Shown here one piece after another: positions 35,710-46,567 of a DNA stretch of 64,000 bases. The DNA lies in contig CAVSFO010000005.1 in assembly GCA_963727245.1 (NCBI GenBank), forward strand, positions 62,001-126,000. The letters run 5' to 3'. Origin of the DNA: JBKQVT01 sp963727245 (GTDB lineage Bacteria > Planctomycetota > Planctomycetia > Pirellulales > Thermoguttaceae). The stretch's first letter is position 1, and each line of letters starts with the position of its first letter. Both the position numbers and the translations under genes were made by a program. Below the pieces are notes generated by a model, which worked only from the letters and a program-made list of their open reading frames with translations, was not told the DNA's origin and searched no databases.

Positions 35710-38057
35710 ATGGAACTGATACGACTTGAAGACATCCACAAGACCTACTGCCTGGGTGAAGTGGAAGTCCCTGTGCTGCGCGGCATCTCGCTCTCCATCC
35801 GTCGGGGTGAAATGGTGGCGCTGATGGGCGCCTCGGGGTCGGGCAAGACGACGCTCATGAACATCCTGGGGTGCCTGGACCATCCGACTTCGGGCACGTA
35901 TTGGCTCGACGGCCAGGAGATGAGCGGCCTGGCGCCGAATCAGCGAGCGCTGGTGCGAACGGAAAAACTTGGTTTTGTCTTTCAGAATTTCAATCTCCTC
36001 GCGCGGACCACAGCGCTACAGAACGTCGTCATGCCGCTGGACTATTCCCCGCATCGGCATTCCTCCGGGGAGGTCCGCCGTCTGGCGAAGACTCTGCTCG
36101 GCCACGTTGGACTGGCCGACCGCGCCAATCACGAGCCATCGCAGATGTCCGGCGGACAACAACAACGAGTGGCGATCGGCCGGGCATTGGTCAATCGTCC
36201 CGCGATCTTACTGGCCGACGAGCCGACGGGCAATCTGGATTCGCATACGAGCGTCGAAATCCTGCGAATGTTTCAGCAACTCAATGCGGAGGGAATCACG
36301 GTCATCTTGGTGACGCACGATCCCACCGTGGCCGCCTACGCCCATCGGACCATCCGCATCGTGGACGGAACGATCGAGAGCGACAGGACGAATCCATCAA
36401 AGCCCCGTCAAATCGGCGTTGCACCAGAACCCCATGCCGGTTTCCTGCAGTCGGCTCCTCATGCGGACATCCCAGAGAAGAGCGGCAATGACGGCGATGG
36501 TCGGGGCGACGGCGCGGCAACGGTGGCGACAACCCTGCCCGTGACCGTCCTGGCCGTCGCGACAGAAGCTCACGTCAAGCTCGGACCTGCGGCGAACCCA
36601 ACTCTCTCGCCAGAGAAACTATCTTCTGGATTCTATGGCGATGCAGCGGTTAAGTCCCAAAGGCAGATCGCGCCGGTGCTGCTGCCCGCCACCTGGCGCA
36701 CTGCGCTGGGGGCGCTGCGGCGAAACAAGATGCGATCGGGGCTGTCGGCCTTGGGCGTCATCATTGCCGTCGCTGCAGTCATCGCCATGACGGAGATCGG
36801 TCAGGGCTCGAAAGCCACCTTGCAGAAAGGCATCGCCAGCATGGGGGCCAACACGTTGATGGTCTTTGCCGGGAACACCACCACTGGCGGCGTCAGCCAG
36901 GGGACCGGCACTGCGCTGACGCTCACGCCCCAGGACGCCAGCGAGATAGCGCGCCAGTGCCCTGCCGTGAGCGGAGTCGCCCCGATCGTTCGTGCCCGAG
37001 CGCAAATCGTCTACAGGAACCGCAACTGGGTTCCCGAGCAAATTTACGGCACCACGCCGTCATTCCTGGCGGTGCGCGATTGGCAGAATATGGCGCAAGG
37101 CGAAATGTTCACCGACCGCGATGTCCGCAACGGCAACAAGGTGTGTGTGATCGGCTACACCGTGAAGCAAAACCTATTTCCCGGCGCGTCTCCGATCGGC
37201 AAGGAAATCCGCATCAACAACGTCTCGTTCCGCGTTATCGGCGTGTTGAGTCGTAAGGGAGCGAACATGATGGGCATGGATCAGGACAACATCGTGCTGG
37301 CGCCGTGGACCACCATCAAGTATCGTGTCAGCGGCACTACCCTGACCAACACAAACCAGAGCGCCAGTTCCAGCAGCAGTTCAGCTTCCACCAGCGATGC
37401 CGTCAATACGCTGAGCGGCCTTTATCCGGCGGCCACGTCGCTATACCCTTCGCAGTCGTCCATCCAGGCCGCCGATTACCCGCAGCCCGTCCGTTTCACC
37501 AACGTGGATCAGATCATCGCCAAGGCGGCTTCCGAAGCAAAGGTCGAGCAGGCGATGAGCCAGATCAGCGCGCATTGCGCGAGCGCCACCGCATTCGTCC
37601 GGGCAATGACGACGATTTCAGCGTCCGCGACATGGCTGAAATATCGAAGATTCTGTCCTCCACCACGCAGTCGATGAGCATCTTGCTGTTGGTGGTGGCA
37701 TTGATTTCCCTGGTGGTCGGCGGGGTGGGCATTATGAACATCATGCTGGTCTCCGTCACCGAGCGCACACGGGAAATCGGTCTTCGCATGGCGGTCGGCG
37801 CCCGAAGCTATCACATTCTCCGGCAATTCCTCGTCGAGGCGGTGGTGTTGTGCCTCGTCGGCGGCGCCATAGGGATTCTCCTCGGCCGTGGCACGTCGAT
37901 CCTGGTGAGGTGGAAGATACACTGGCCCACGGAAGCGTCGCTATCGACGATCATTGCCGCCGTGGCGGTCTCCGTTGCCGTTGGCATCGCCTTCGGCTTC
38001 TATCCCGCGTGGAAAGCCTCGCGGCTGGACCCCATCGAGGCCCTGCGGTACGAGTGA
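35710..38057 (+). CDS. MacB-like ABC transporter (ATPase-permease fusion), frameshifted
   Basis: The N-terminal ATPase has Walker A GASGSGKTTLMN, signature MSGGQQQRVAIGRAL and Walker B ILLADEPTGNLDS. A poorly conserved linker (about residues 235-325) leads to the permease: one helix (SALGVIIAVAAVIAM), a large periplasmic domain with a Ser-rich stretch (SASSSSSSAS), then three helices. The frame changes near 37570-37585. After this come RHRIRPGNDDDFSVRDMAEI, VALISLVVGGVGIMNIML and SRLDPIEALRYE, the typical MacB end. Joined length is about 780 residues. MacB is a mechanotransmission pump exporting peptides or antibiotics with MacA. It is complete apart from one apparent frameshift. Confidence 0.88.
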
Positions 38058-38379
38058 CGGGACAAGCAATGGCAGATGATGAAGACCTCGACAGAGCCCG
38101 TCATGCGAGGCACACCCGGCCTAGTTGGGGGATCTGAATTCGGGCTGAGCGCGGACCAAATTGCCAGTCTCACAAGTCCCGTTTCCTTAGCCTGCTATCC
38201 CCTGAAGTTCCCAAACGAAGCCGCTCCTCCATCCCCCTCAGACACGTTTTTTGCGAAGGACAAGTCGCCGCGATGGCCTATTGGGGGTACCCCCTCCCTA
38301 TGGAGATCGCCCGCTTCTCGTGCTAAACTAACCACTGTGAAGAGCCCCTTTGCAACAGGGACCGGTAAAGCAGCGGCAC
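38058..38379. other. 322-bp intergenic region
   Basis: Between the pump operon and the kinase-TIR gene. No gene, palindrome or convincing promoter hexamers were found. Confidence 0.4.
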
Positions 38380-41300
38380 ATGCACGATCCAAAGCCGATC
38401 GCTGACGATCCGGGGCGGGAGGAGGTCCCATCGGACCGGGCCGACGCCTTGCCGCCGCCCGAGCGGATCGGTCGCTACCGAATTGAGCGGCTCTTGGGTC
38501 AGGGCGGCTTCGGACTGGTCTATCTGGCCCACGACGATCAACTGGCCCGTCCCGTGGCTATCAAGGTGCCGCACGCCCGGCTGGTGGTCCGGCCCGAAGT
38601 CGCCGAAGCCTATCTGACGGAAGCCCGCACCGTCGCCAACCTGGACCATCCCAACATCGTGCCGGTGCATGACGTCGGCAGCACCGCGCAGTTTCCCTGC
38701 TTCGTCGTTTCCAAGTTCATCGACGGCGCCAGCCTTGCCACGAGGCTGAAGCATTCCCGCCTGTCGCCGCATGAGGCCGTGGAGTTGGTGGCGACGGTGG
38801 CGGAGGCGTTGCACCATGCCCACAAGCAAGGGCTGGTCCATCGCGACATCAAGCCGGGCAACATCCTGTTGGACAAAACCGGCAAGCCGTTCGTGGCGGA
38901 TTTCGGGCTGGCCCTGCGAGAACGGGACATTGGCAAGGGACCATGCTTCGTGGGAACTCCGGGCTACATGAGCCCCGAACAGGCTCGCGGCGAAGGGCAC
39001 CGGGTCGATTGCCGCTCGGACATTTTCAGCCTGGGCGTGGTGTTCTACGAGCTGCTCACGGGCAGGCGACTGTTCCAGGGGGATTCGCAGCCGGAATTGC
39101 TGGAGCAGATCAAGACCATCGAGGTTCGTCCGCCCCGGCAATGGGACGATACGATTCCGAAGGAATTGGAACGCATCTGCGTCAAGTCGCTCGCCAAACG
39201 GGCTTCCGAGCGGTACACGACGGCCAAGGACATGGCCGACGACCTGCGCTACTGGTTGCGTCCTTTGAGCGGGGAGCGTACTCCTGCCGAGGTTCGCCCT
39301 GTTTCAGGCGAGCACGCACCCGACGCGGAATTACCGCCGACTCCCGATCTGGGCAAAGACGTTTTCGTGAGCTACGCCACGGCCGACAAAGAGGCGGCTT
39401 TCCGGCTTTGCCGCCTGCTCGAAGATCAGGGGATTGGCTGCTGGATCGCGCCGCGAGACGTGCCCCCCGGAGCCGACTACGGCAAAGCCATTATCCGGGC
39501 GATTGAAGGGACACCGGCCACCTTGTTGCTGCTCTCGGCCCAGGCCAAGGCATCCGTTCACGTCACACACGAAGTGGAGCGGGCGACAAGCAAACGCAAG
39601 CGAGTGATTCCCGTCCGCTTGGAAGACGTGCAGCCGGGGCCGTCGTTGGAACTCCATCTGGCCACCGCTCAGTGGTTGGATGTCTGGCGGCTGCCCATCG
39701 ATCAAGTGGCGTCGCAACTGGCGCTGGCCATTCGTGAGGAAGGCGGCAAGCCCGCGACCCCTTCGGGGTCCGCCACGCCACACGTCATGCTCTCGTCCGA
39801 CCTGCGGCTCCTGAAGATCGTCCCCAAGGGGTTGCGCTCGCTTCGACGCTCACGACGCCGAGTTCTTCCTCGAACTCTTGCCCGGACCGCGCGACCGTGA
39901 CGGACTGCCGGACAGCATTCGGTTCTGGAAGAACCGCATCGAGGAAACGGACGCCGACAGCACGTTTTCCGTGGGCCTGATCTATGGACCTTCCGGGTGC
40001 GGCAAGTCGTCGCTGGTCAAGGCCGGCTTGCTGCCGCGCCTGTCCGGCGACGTGATCCCGGTCTATGTCGAGGCCACTGCGGAGGAGACGGAGACGCGGC
40101 TGCTGGGCGGCCTGCGGAAACGGTGCCCTGATTTGCCGGCGGACCTGGGGCTGAAAGAGACGCTGGCCGTTCTGCGCCGCGGCCAGGGCATTCCCGCCGG
40201 CAAGAAGGTGCTGATCGTCATCGACCAGTTCGAGCAATGGCTGCACGCCAAGAAGGACGAGGACGAACACGGAACTGGTGCAAGCCCTGCGGCAGTGCGA
40301 CGGGAGCCGGGTGCAGTGCATCGTGATGGTGCGGGACGACTTCTGGATGGCGGCGACCCGCTTCATGCGGGAACTGGAAATTCGCCTCGTCGAAGGCCAG
40401 AACTCCGCGGCCGTCGATCTGTTCCCCATGCGCCACGCGCGAAAAAGTGCTGGCCGCATTATGGGCGGGCCTTCGGCGTCCTGCCCGAGCGGCCCGCCGA
40501 TGCCACCAAGGAGCAGAGGCAGTTTCTCGAACAGGCCGTGTCGGGCCTGGCCGAGGACGGCAAGGTCGTCTGCGTCCGGCTGGCCTTGTTTGCCGAGATG
40601 ATGAAAGGCAAACCCTGGACCCCGGCCACGCTCAAGGAAGTCGGCGGCACCGAGGGCGTCGGCGTGACCTTCCTCGAGGAGACGTTCAGTGCGAGCACCG
40701 CCCCGCCGGACCACCGTTATCACCAGAAAGCGGCCCGGGCGGTGCTCGAAGGCCCTCCTGCCCGACTCCGGCACCGACATCAAGGGCCACATGCGGTCTG
40801 ATGCCGAGTTGCTGGCGGCGTCCGGCTACGCCGACCGCCCGCAGGACTTCGACGACCTGATCCGCATTCTCGACGACGAAATCCGCCTCATCACGCCGAC
40901 AGACCCCGAAGGCAAAGAGGCAGCGGATGATTCCGTGTCCCGGGTTGAATCCGGCGCCAGATATTACCAACTCACGCACGATTACCTCGTGCCCTCGCTG
41001 CGGGAATGGCTGACCCGCAAACAACGTGAAACTCGCAAGGGCCGGGCCGAACTGCGATTGGCCGACCGGGCGGCGTTGTGGAACGTCAAGCCGGAGAATC
41101 GTCATCTCCCCTCGTTGTGGGAATTCCTCGACATCCGCTGGTTGACCGACAGGAAGAACTGGACCGGGCCGCAGCGGAAGATGATGGCTCAGGCCGGACG
41201 AGTGCATGGCATTCGAGCCGGCGTCGTGGCGGCCGTGCTCGCTATCGTCAGCGTGGCGGGCAGTGGGCGTTCGTCATGCCGTTATCGAGAAGCAAAACGC

Positions 41301-43329
41301 CACCCGTGCCGAAGGGCTCGTCGATGCACTGGTCAACGCCGACATCAGCAAAGTGCCCTCCAAAGTGAGCGACCTGGAAAAATATCGGACCTGGGCCGAT
41401 CCCTTGCTCAAGGCCAAGTTCGATCAGGCCAAGGAGGGCTCCAGCCAACGTCTGAACGTGGCCCTGGCCCTGCTGCCGGTGGATGCAACCCAGGTCGGAA
41501 TATCTTTACGCCCGCTTGCTCGCCGCCGAGCCCAAAGAAATTCCCGTGATCCGTGATGCTCTGGCCTCTCATCAAGGACGCGCTGGTCGATCGGCTGTGG
41601 ACCGTCTTGGAAACGCCGGGAAAAGCGCAGGGACAGCAAAGGTTGCGGGCGGCGGCGGCCTTGGCAAAGTACGACCCCGACAACCAGCGCTGGACGAAGG
41701 CCGGCGGCCCTCTCGCGGAAGACCTGGTTTCCGTAAACCCGGTTTTCCTGGGATTCTGGACCGAGGAGTTTCGTCCGGTCAAAGCCCGCTTGCTGGGGCC
41801 GCTCTCGGGCGTTTTCCGCGAACAACAACCGGAAAGAACCGCCGAACGATCGCTGGCGACGAACCTGCTGGCTGATTACGCCGCCGACCAACCCCAGTTG
41901 CTGGCCCGCCTGGTCATGGACGCCGACGACAAGCAATTCACGATCATCTTCACGAAACTCCAGCAGCGCGGCGAAGAGGGACTGCCGTGGTTGCAAGGCG
42001 AACTGGACAAGCAGCCGGGGCCCCACGCCAGCGAGGAAGCGAAAGAAGCCTTGGCGAGGCGGCAGGCCAGTGCGGCCGTGGCCCTCTTGAAGATGGACCA
42101 CGCGGACGAGGTCTGGCCGCTCCTCAAGCACAGCCCCGATCCGCGGGTGAGGAGCTACTTGATCCATCGCCTCGGCCCGCTGGGCGCCGATGCCGGCGTG
42201 CTGGTCAAACGACTGGAAGATGAAGAGGACGCGAGCGTTCGCCGGGCGTTGATCCTGAGCTTGGGCGAGTTTCCCGAGCAGGCGATTCCGCCGGGCCAGC
42301 GAGATCCGTTGGTGGAGAAACTGCATGAATGGTTCCGCAACGCCTCCGACCCGGGCCTGCACGCCGCGGTGGAGTGGCTCCTTCGCCAGTGGCGCCAGGA
42401 CCCTTGGCTCAAGCAGGTCGAGCAGGGGTGGGCGGAAGACGGGCCGCAGAGGCAGCAGCGGCTGCAGGACATCGCCCGCCAGTTGGCCGGGACGAAGGCC
42501 GCGGCGCAGCCGCAATGGTACGTCAACAGTCAGGGGCACACCATGGTGGTCATCCCCGGCCCCGTCGAATTTCTGATGGGATCGCCGGCAAGCGAATCGG
42601 GGCGCTTCGACGACGAGGCGTTGCATCGCGTGCGCATCGGCCACACGTTTGCCATGGCGGCAAAGTCCGTCACCGTGAGGCAATTTCTCCGCTTCAGCAA
42701 GGACTACGATTACGCACGGCAATTCATACGTTATGCGCCTTCGGCCGATTGCCCGATGCCCGGCATAACCTGGTATAGGGCAGCGGAATACTGCAACTGG
42801 CTGAGCAAGCAGGAGGGACTAGCGGAGAAGGACTGGTGTTACCAGCCCAACCGAGATGGCAAGTACGAGGAAGGCATGAGGATAGCCCCAAATTGTTTGC
42901 AGTGCGCCGGCTATCGGCTGCCCACGGAAGCGGAATGGGAGTATTCGTGCCGGGCGGGGGCCAGGACGAGCATGTATTACGGGGAATCCGCGGAATTGTT
43001 GGCGAAGTACGCCTGGTGCCTGAAGAATTGCGACGATAGAAGTTGGCCGGTGGCGACCCTGAAGCCGAATGATCTGGGGCTCTTCGACATGCACGGGAAT
43101 GTTTGGAATTGGTGTCAGGAGGGTTACAGGAGTTACAGCTTGGGCCAAGGTGGAGAAACCATCGAAGATGCCGCCGATTTCTCAAATCCTCGTGACAGGG
43201 AACGGCGCGTGCTGCGCGGAGGCTCGTTCAAATACCAATCGGCGGTGTTGCGCCGCGAACCGGAACAGTGAGCTTACGGCGTATCTGTCCCTCAGCACCG
43301 GTTTCCGCGTGGCCCGGACCTGCCGCTGA
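38380..43329 (+). CDS. kinase-TIR-nSTAND-TM-HEAT-SUMF1 protein, nine frameshifts
   Basis: About 1650 codons. Residues 30-295 are an intact Ser/Thr kinase (GQGGFGLVYLA, Lys62, HRDIKPGN at 154, DFG at 174). Residues 326-440 are a TIR domain (DVFVSYATADKEAAFRLC) with the candidate NADase Glu at about 398 (THEVERA). An nSTAND NTPase follows (P loop GPSGCGKSSLVKAG near 39985; LIVIDQFEQWL; YYQLTHDYLVPSLREWL), then one membrane helix near 41210-41270, HEAT-like repeats, and a C-terminal SUMF1-type domain (WYVNSQGHTMVVIPGPVEF; YRLPTEAEWEYSCRAGA; DMHGNVWNW). The SUMF1 domain lacks the active-site Cys pair, so it is probably a recognition module. Frame changes lie near 39840, 40262, 40440, 40467, 40748, 41265, 41495, 41555 and 43252. 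It is either a recently dead gene or an intact one with sequence errors. Confidence 0.8.
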
Positions 43330-43634
43330 GCGACTCTTGGGGAAACGTGCAGAGCCGTGGCGAGGGGCGATTCGCTTGGGCGGGCTGCTCGCGCGGCCTG
43401 GTTCAACCCAGGCTGGCACTTCGACAGCCGCGGAGAAGGGTTTCCTATGACGCAAGGGCTTACAGGGTAAGCGGTTATCGCGGATCCTGACCGCCAGGGC
43501 GCCCGCCGCAGCGATACCCCGCGGGTCCAGGGATCGAATTATGCGAAAAAATAGTTGCAACGCAGGGGACCGTCGTTATAATAAGCGCAAGGTGGAACTG
43601 GGCTCCGCTAATCGTTTTTTTGGGGGGGACGCTC
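43330..43634. other. 305-bp region before the peptide gene
   Basis: No gene is supported. A GGGGGGG run ends just before the peptide start codon. The region must hold the promoter of the peptide gene, but no good hexamers were seen. Confidence 0.4.
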
Positions 43635-43859
43635 ATGTCAAAGGGATTGCTGAAGCTTATGCTCGCCGCCAACCTCACGGTTCTAGGCGGCGCGTTTGTG
43701 GGGACGACCCTGGGGGCGCCTGCTCCAGCAAAGGATTCTGTAGCCGGCCAACCCGTCAAGCAGGTCAAGGCGTATGAATTGTTGTCGACGGGGCATGTGA
43801 TCGTCGCGGATCGCGCTGAACGCGGGGACTGCCAGGTCGGCGGCCTCACGGACTGCTAG
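43635..43859 (+). CDS. small secreted peptide, candidate radical-SAM substrate
   Basis: A 74-residue protein. Residues 1-32 look like a signal peptide (MSKGLLKLMLAANLTVLGGA, then Ala/Pro-rich with a likely cleavage after APA). The remaining 42 residues are polar (KQVKAYELLSTGHVIVADRA) and end in ERGDCQVGGLTDC, with Cys five from... ten and one residues from the end. Upstream codons from 43620 lie in the G run. It precedes a radical SAM/SPASM enzyme on the same strand by 203 bases and may be its substrate. A leader resembling an export signal is unusual for RiPP precursors. It could also be an unrelated small exported protein. Confidence 0.55.
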   Translation: MSKGLLKLMLAANLTVLGGAFVGTTLGAPAPAKDSVAGQPVKQVKAYELLSTGHVIVADRAERGDCQVGGLTDC

Positions 43860-44062
43860 CGGGCATCTCTTTTCCTTTCCGCTGGCGATTCTTCAAGCAC
43901 CCGCGGACACGATGATTTTCCGGGGAGGGTGGCGATCGAAGCGCATTGGGCGCGGGTGGCCCGCGTAAGCGCTTTGCGCCCGGTCGGCTGCGGCGCCCGT
44001 CCTTTACCGCCCATTGTTGAGCTTCATGTCCGCCTGAACACGATCGGGCAAATCGCATCGCC

Positions 44063-45478
44063 ATGATCATCTCGCGATATCGAGTCGTCACACAGCCGTT
44101 TCTCGATCATCAAGACGGTATCGCCAAGCGCGTGGTGTTTGCCACGAGAACGGGCCATCGGCGGGCCATCGACGTGGACACCTGGAATCGTATTGAAAGC
44201 GGCGATTTTGCCTCCCTGCCTCCGCCGGTTCTCAAGGATCTGACCGACGTTGAAGTGCTCTTACCGGCCGAGGAAGACGAACTTGCCGTCGTGCTGCAGC
44301 GAAACCAAACCGCCAGCGACCTTGACGACGTGCTCTGGCTCGTCGTCGAGCCCACCGCGCAATGCCAAATGGATTGCGATTATTGTGGGCAGCAGCACGA
44401 GGACCAGACGCTCTCCCCCGCCGACCAGGATCGCTTGATCGGCCGCATCCGCGGGCGTCTCGAAGCAGGATCCCATCGCGTGCTGCGGGTCTCCTGGTTC
44501 GGCGGCGAGCCCTTGCTGGGCCTGGATGTGATGCGGGCCTTGGTCCCGCGCTTGCGGGCACTTGCCGACGAGTTTGCTTGCGAGTACCGTTCCCTGATCG
44601 TCACCAACGGATTGATGCTTTCTGATACGCTGGCCGCGGAACTGGTAAAAGATCTCGGCATCCGAGAGTTTCAAATTACGCTCGATGGTCCGGCTGAAAT
44701 CCACGACGCCCGGCGCCGAATGAAGGGCGGGGGCGCCACCTTCGATCGCATCTTCGCCAACGCGGTCGCCCTGGCCCGTCGCGAAGACTTGCAAGCGGCC
44801 GTCCTGATTCGTTGCAACATCGATCGGCGTAATGCCGACCGGGTTGGCGACCTTATTCAAGCGCTGGCTCGCGAGCGCGTTGTGCAGCGCATCGCCGATT
44901 ATTATTTCATCCCCGTCCACGATTGGGGCAATGACGCCGGCAGGCTGGCGTTGCCCGTGGAAGAGTTCGCGGAACGGGAAATAGGGTGGCTCGCCGAATT
45001 GATTTCGCTGGGCTTCACTCCGCCCCGGCTGATTCCGCGGCGAAAACTGATCCATTGCATGGCGGTAACGCCGCAATCTTTGTCCGTAACTGCGTATGGC
45101 CAGCTCTTCAATTGCACGGAACCTGGCCTGGTGTCGGCGCCGCCGCCGCCGCGCGTCCTGGAAGCGATCGCATCCGACCCCGGGAGTCCCGGCGGCCGGT
45201 TGCCCGCCTTATCGACCAGGGCGGCCTACGCGATCGGCGACCTCGCAAGCGGCGAGCAGTCGGGCCGACGCCAGCTTCTGGCAGATTTCCATGCCCGCGT
45301 GGCTCGCGGTGAGTACCCCTGCTCGACGTGCAGGATGCTGCCGGTTTGCGGCGGCGCGTGCCCCAAGCATTGGTTGGAAGGGAGGGCCTCCTGCCCGGGC
45401 ACGAAGTACAACATGGAGGCCCGGCTGCTGCTGAGTTACGCGGTCTCCCGCCTCGCCGCGAATCCTGCACCGAGTTGA
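44063..45478 (+). CDS. radical SAM/SPASM peptide-maturase-like enzyme
   Basis: A 471-residue protein. Residues 1-90 form an N-terminal domain of the kind that precedes the barrel in peptide maturases. The radical SAM cluster motif is Cys101-Cys105-Cys108 in CQMDCDYCGQQH, followed by the SAM-binding WFGGEPLLGLD and EFQITLDGPAEIHDARR. The C-terminal SPASM domain has Cys in LIHCMAV and NCTEP, then CSTCRMLPVCGGACPKHW and a last SCPG, enough for two auxiliary 4Fe-4S clusters. Such enzymes modify ribosomal peptides (thioether or C-C crosslinks, epimerisation) or activate sulfatases. The neighbouring small Cys-ended peptide favours the first, by inference. Confidence 0.88.
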   Translation: MIISRYRVVTQPFLDHQDGIAKRVVFATRTGHRRAIDVDTWNRIESGDFASLPPPVLKDLTDVEVLLPAEEDELAVVLQRNQTASDLDDVLWLVVEPTAQCQMDCDYCGQQHEDQTLSPADQDRLIGRIRGRLEAGSHRVLRVSWFGGEPLLGLDVMRALVPRLRALADEFACEYRSLIVTNGLMLSDTLAAELVKDLGIREFQITLDGPAEIHDARRRMKGGGATFDRIFANAVALARREDLQAAVLIRCNIDRRNADRVGDLIQALARERVVQRIADYYFIPVHDWGNDAGRLALPVEEFAEREIGWLAELISLGFTPPRLIPRRKLIHCMAVTPQSLSVTAYGQLFNCTEPGLVSAPPPPRVLEAIASDPGSPGGRLPALSTRAAYAIGDLASGEQSGRRQLLADFHARVARGEYPCSTCRMLPVCGGACPKHWLEGRASCPGTKYNMEARLLLSYAVSRLAANPAPS

Positions 45479-45593
45479 AAAGGCAAAGGACGGCCCGGAG
45501 CGCGGATCGAGATGGAGGTGAGCTGTCGGCAGGAATGCAAGCACCTGCCGATCGCCACCAGGGCATAACCCCTGGTACAAAAAACGGGGCCCG

Positions 45594-45755
45594 TCAGTGG
45601 ATCGAGCTGGCGATCTGATGGAACTTGCTATTGGCGGTGGTTCCGATCGTGGAAATAGCCGAGAGGCACACGATCACGATGAGCGACAGCATCACCGCGT
45701 ACTCGACAGCGGTGGGGCCGTCTTCGGAGACCAGGAACTGATAAAGAGATCTCAT
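45594..45755 (-). CDS. Flp/Fap-type pilin
   Basis: A 53-residue type IVb pilin. The short leader MRSLYQFLVSEDG ends at the prepilin-peptidase site. Cleavage after Gly gives mature PTAVEYAVMLSLIVIVCLSA with the conserved Glu5-Tyr6 pair and one hydrophobic helix. Upstream in-frame codons to 45857 were dropped. It is the major subunit of tight-adherence pili. It lies 155 bases downstream of the response regulator on the same strand, which may control it. No ATPase or prepilin peptidase gene lies in the window, so the Tad machine must be encoded elsewhere. Confidence 0.9.
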   Translation of the reverse strand: MRSLYQFLVSEDGPTAVEYAVMLSLIVIVCLSAISTIGTTANSKFHQIASSIH

Positions 45756-45910
45756 GGCAATGTTTTCACTTTGGTGCGAATCAGTGTGGAGTAGCTTTCG
45801 ACCCAGGCTGAGCGCCGGCAGCGGAGGAGGCACAACGGCCGGTGGCCGCTTCCTCACGCCACGGCCTGTTATTAGAAGTCTGCACTAGGATCGGCAGGGG
45901 CGGTACGTGA

Positions 45911-46564
45911 TTATTTCACGCTCGGGAGCGATCCGGCCAGGTCGTCGACGCCGCGGCGTTCATGTTCCCAGCGACTGGCGAGGCGGACGAGCTCCACGCT
46001 GTTCTCGACGCCCATTTTTTGCAGAATGCTGACGCGGTGTCGCCAGATTGTCTGCACGGTGACGTTGCTAGCGATGGCAATGTCTTTGAGGGTCTTGCCG
46101 GAAATGAGCCCCTCCAGCACGTCCTTTTCGCGGAGGGTGAGCTCGCTCAGGCGGGCGGCGAACTCCCGGGCCGATCCCTGCCGTCGCTGTTCCGCGTCGC
46201 GGGCGACGGCCTTGCCGATGTGGTCCAGCAGCACGTCGTCGTCCACCGGTTTCTCCAGAAAATCGAACGCCCCGCCGTGAAATGCGCGGGCACAGGTCGG
46301 CACGTCGCCGTGAGCCGTGATGAAGATGATGGGCAGTCCGGCACCTCGCTCCCACAAGGCCCGTTGCACCTCCAGGCCGTTCATTCCCGGCATCCGCACG
46401 TCCAACACCAGGCAGCCGGCCTGCTCCGGGCGATAGGCGGCGAGAAATTCCCGGCCCGAGGAGAACGATCGCACGCGCACATCCGCCTGCCGCAGGAGCC
46501 AGCACAAGGACCGCAGGGCTCCGGGGTCGTCATCGACGACGAAGACGGTGGGTTCATCGTTCAT
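45911..46564 (-). CDS. FixJ-type response regulator (REC-LuxR HTH)
   Basis: A 217-residue paralog of the regulator at 30730-31347. It has FVVDDDPGALR, the phospho-acceptor Asp in GCLVLDVRMPGMNGLE, ITAHGDVPTC and FLEKPVDDDVLL. The LuxR helix-turn-helix (LTLREKDVLEGLISGKTLKD) has the recognition helix TVQTIWRHRVSILQKM. A C-terminal tail (HERRGVDDLAGSLPSVK) is extra. The start lies three bases after the kinase stop. Its target may include the Flp pilin gene just downstream, by inference from position. Confidence 0.92.
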   Translation of the reverse strand: MNDEPTVFVVDDDPGALRSLCWLLRQADVRVRSFSSGREFLAAYRPEQAGCLVLDVRMPGMNGLEVQRALWERGAGLPIIFITAHGDVPTCARAFHGGAFDFLEKPVDDDVLLDHIGKAVARDAEQRRQGSAREFAARLSELTLREKDVLEGLISGKTLKDIAIASNVTVQTIWRHRVSILQKMGVENSVELVRLASRWEHERRGVDDLAGSLPSVK

Positions 46565-46567
46565 GGT

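Noticed and set aside
42500..43329. Diversity-generating retroelement acting on the SUMF1-type domain
   Set aside because: The C-terminal SUMF1/lectin-like fold is a common target of such elements, but no reverse transcriptase and no second copy of the 3' end was found in the window.
42500..43329. Active formylglycine-generating enzyme
   Set aside because: The conserved Cys pair expected near the GGSF motif is absent, and no sulfatase gene lies nearby.
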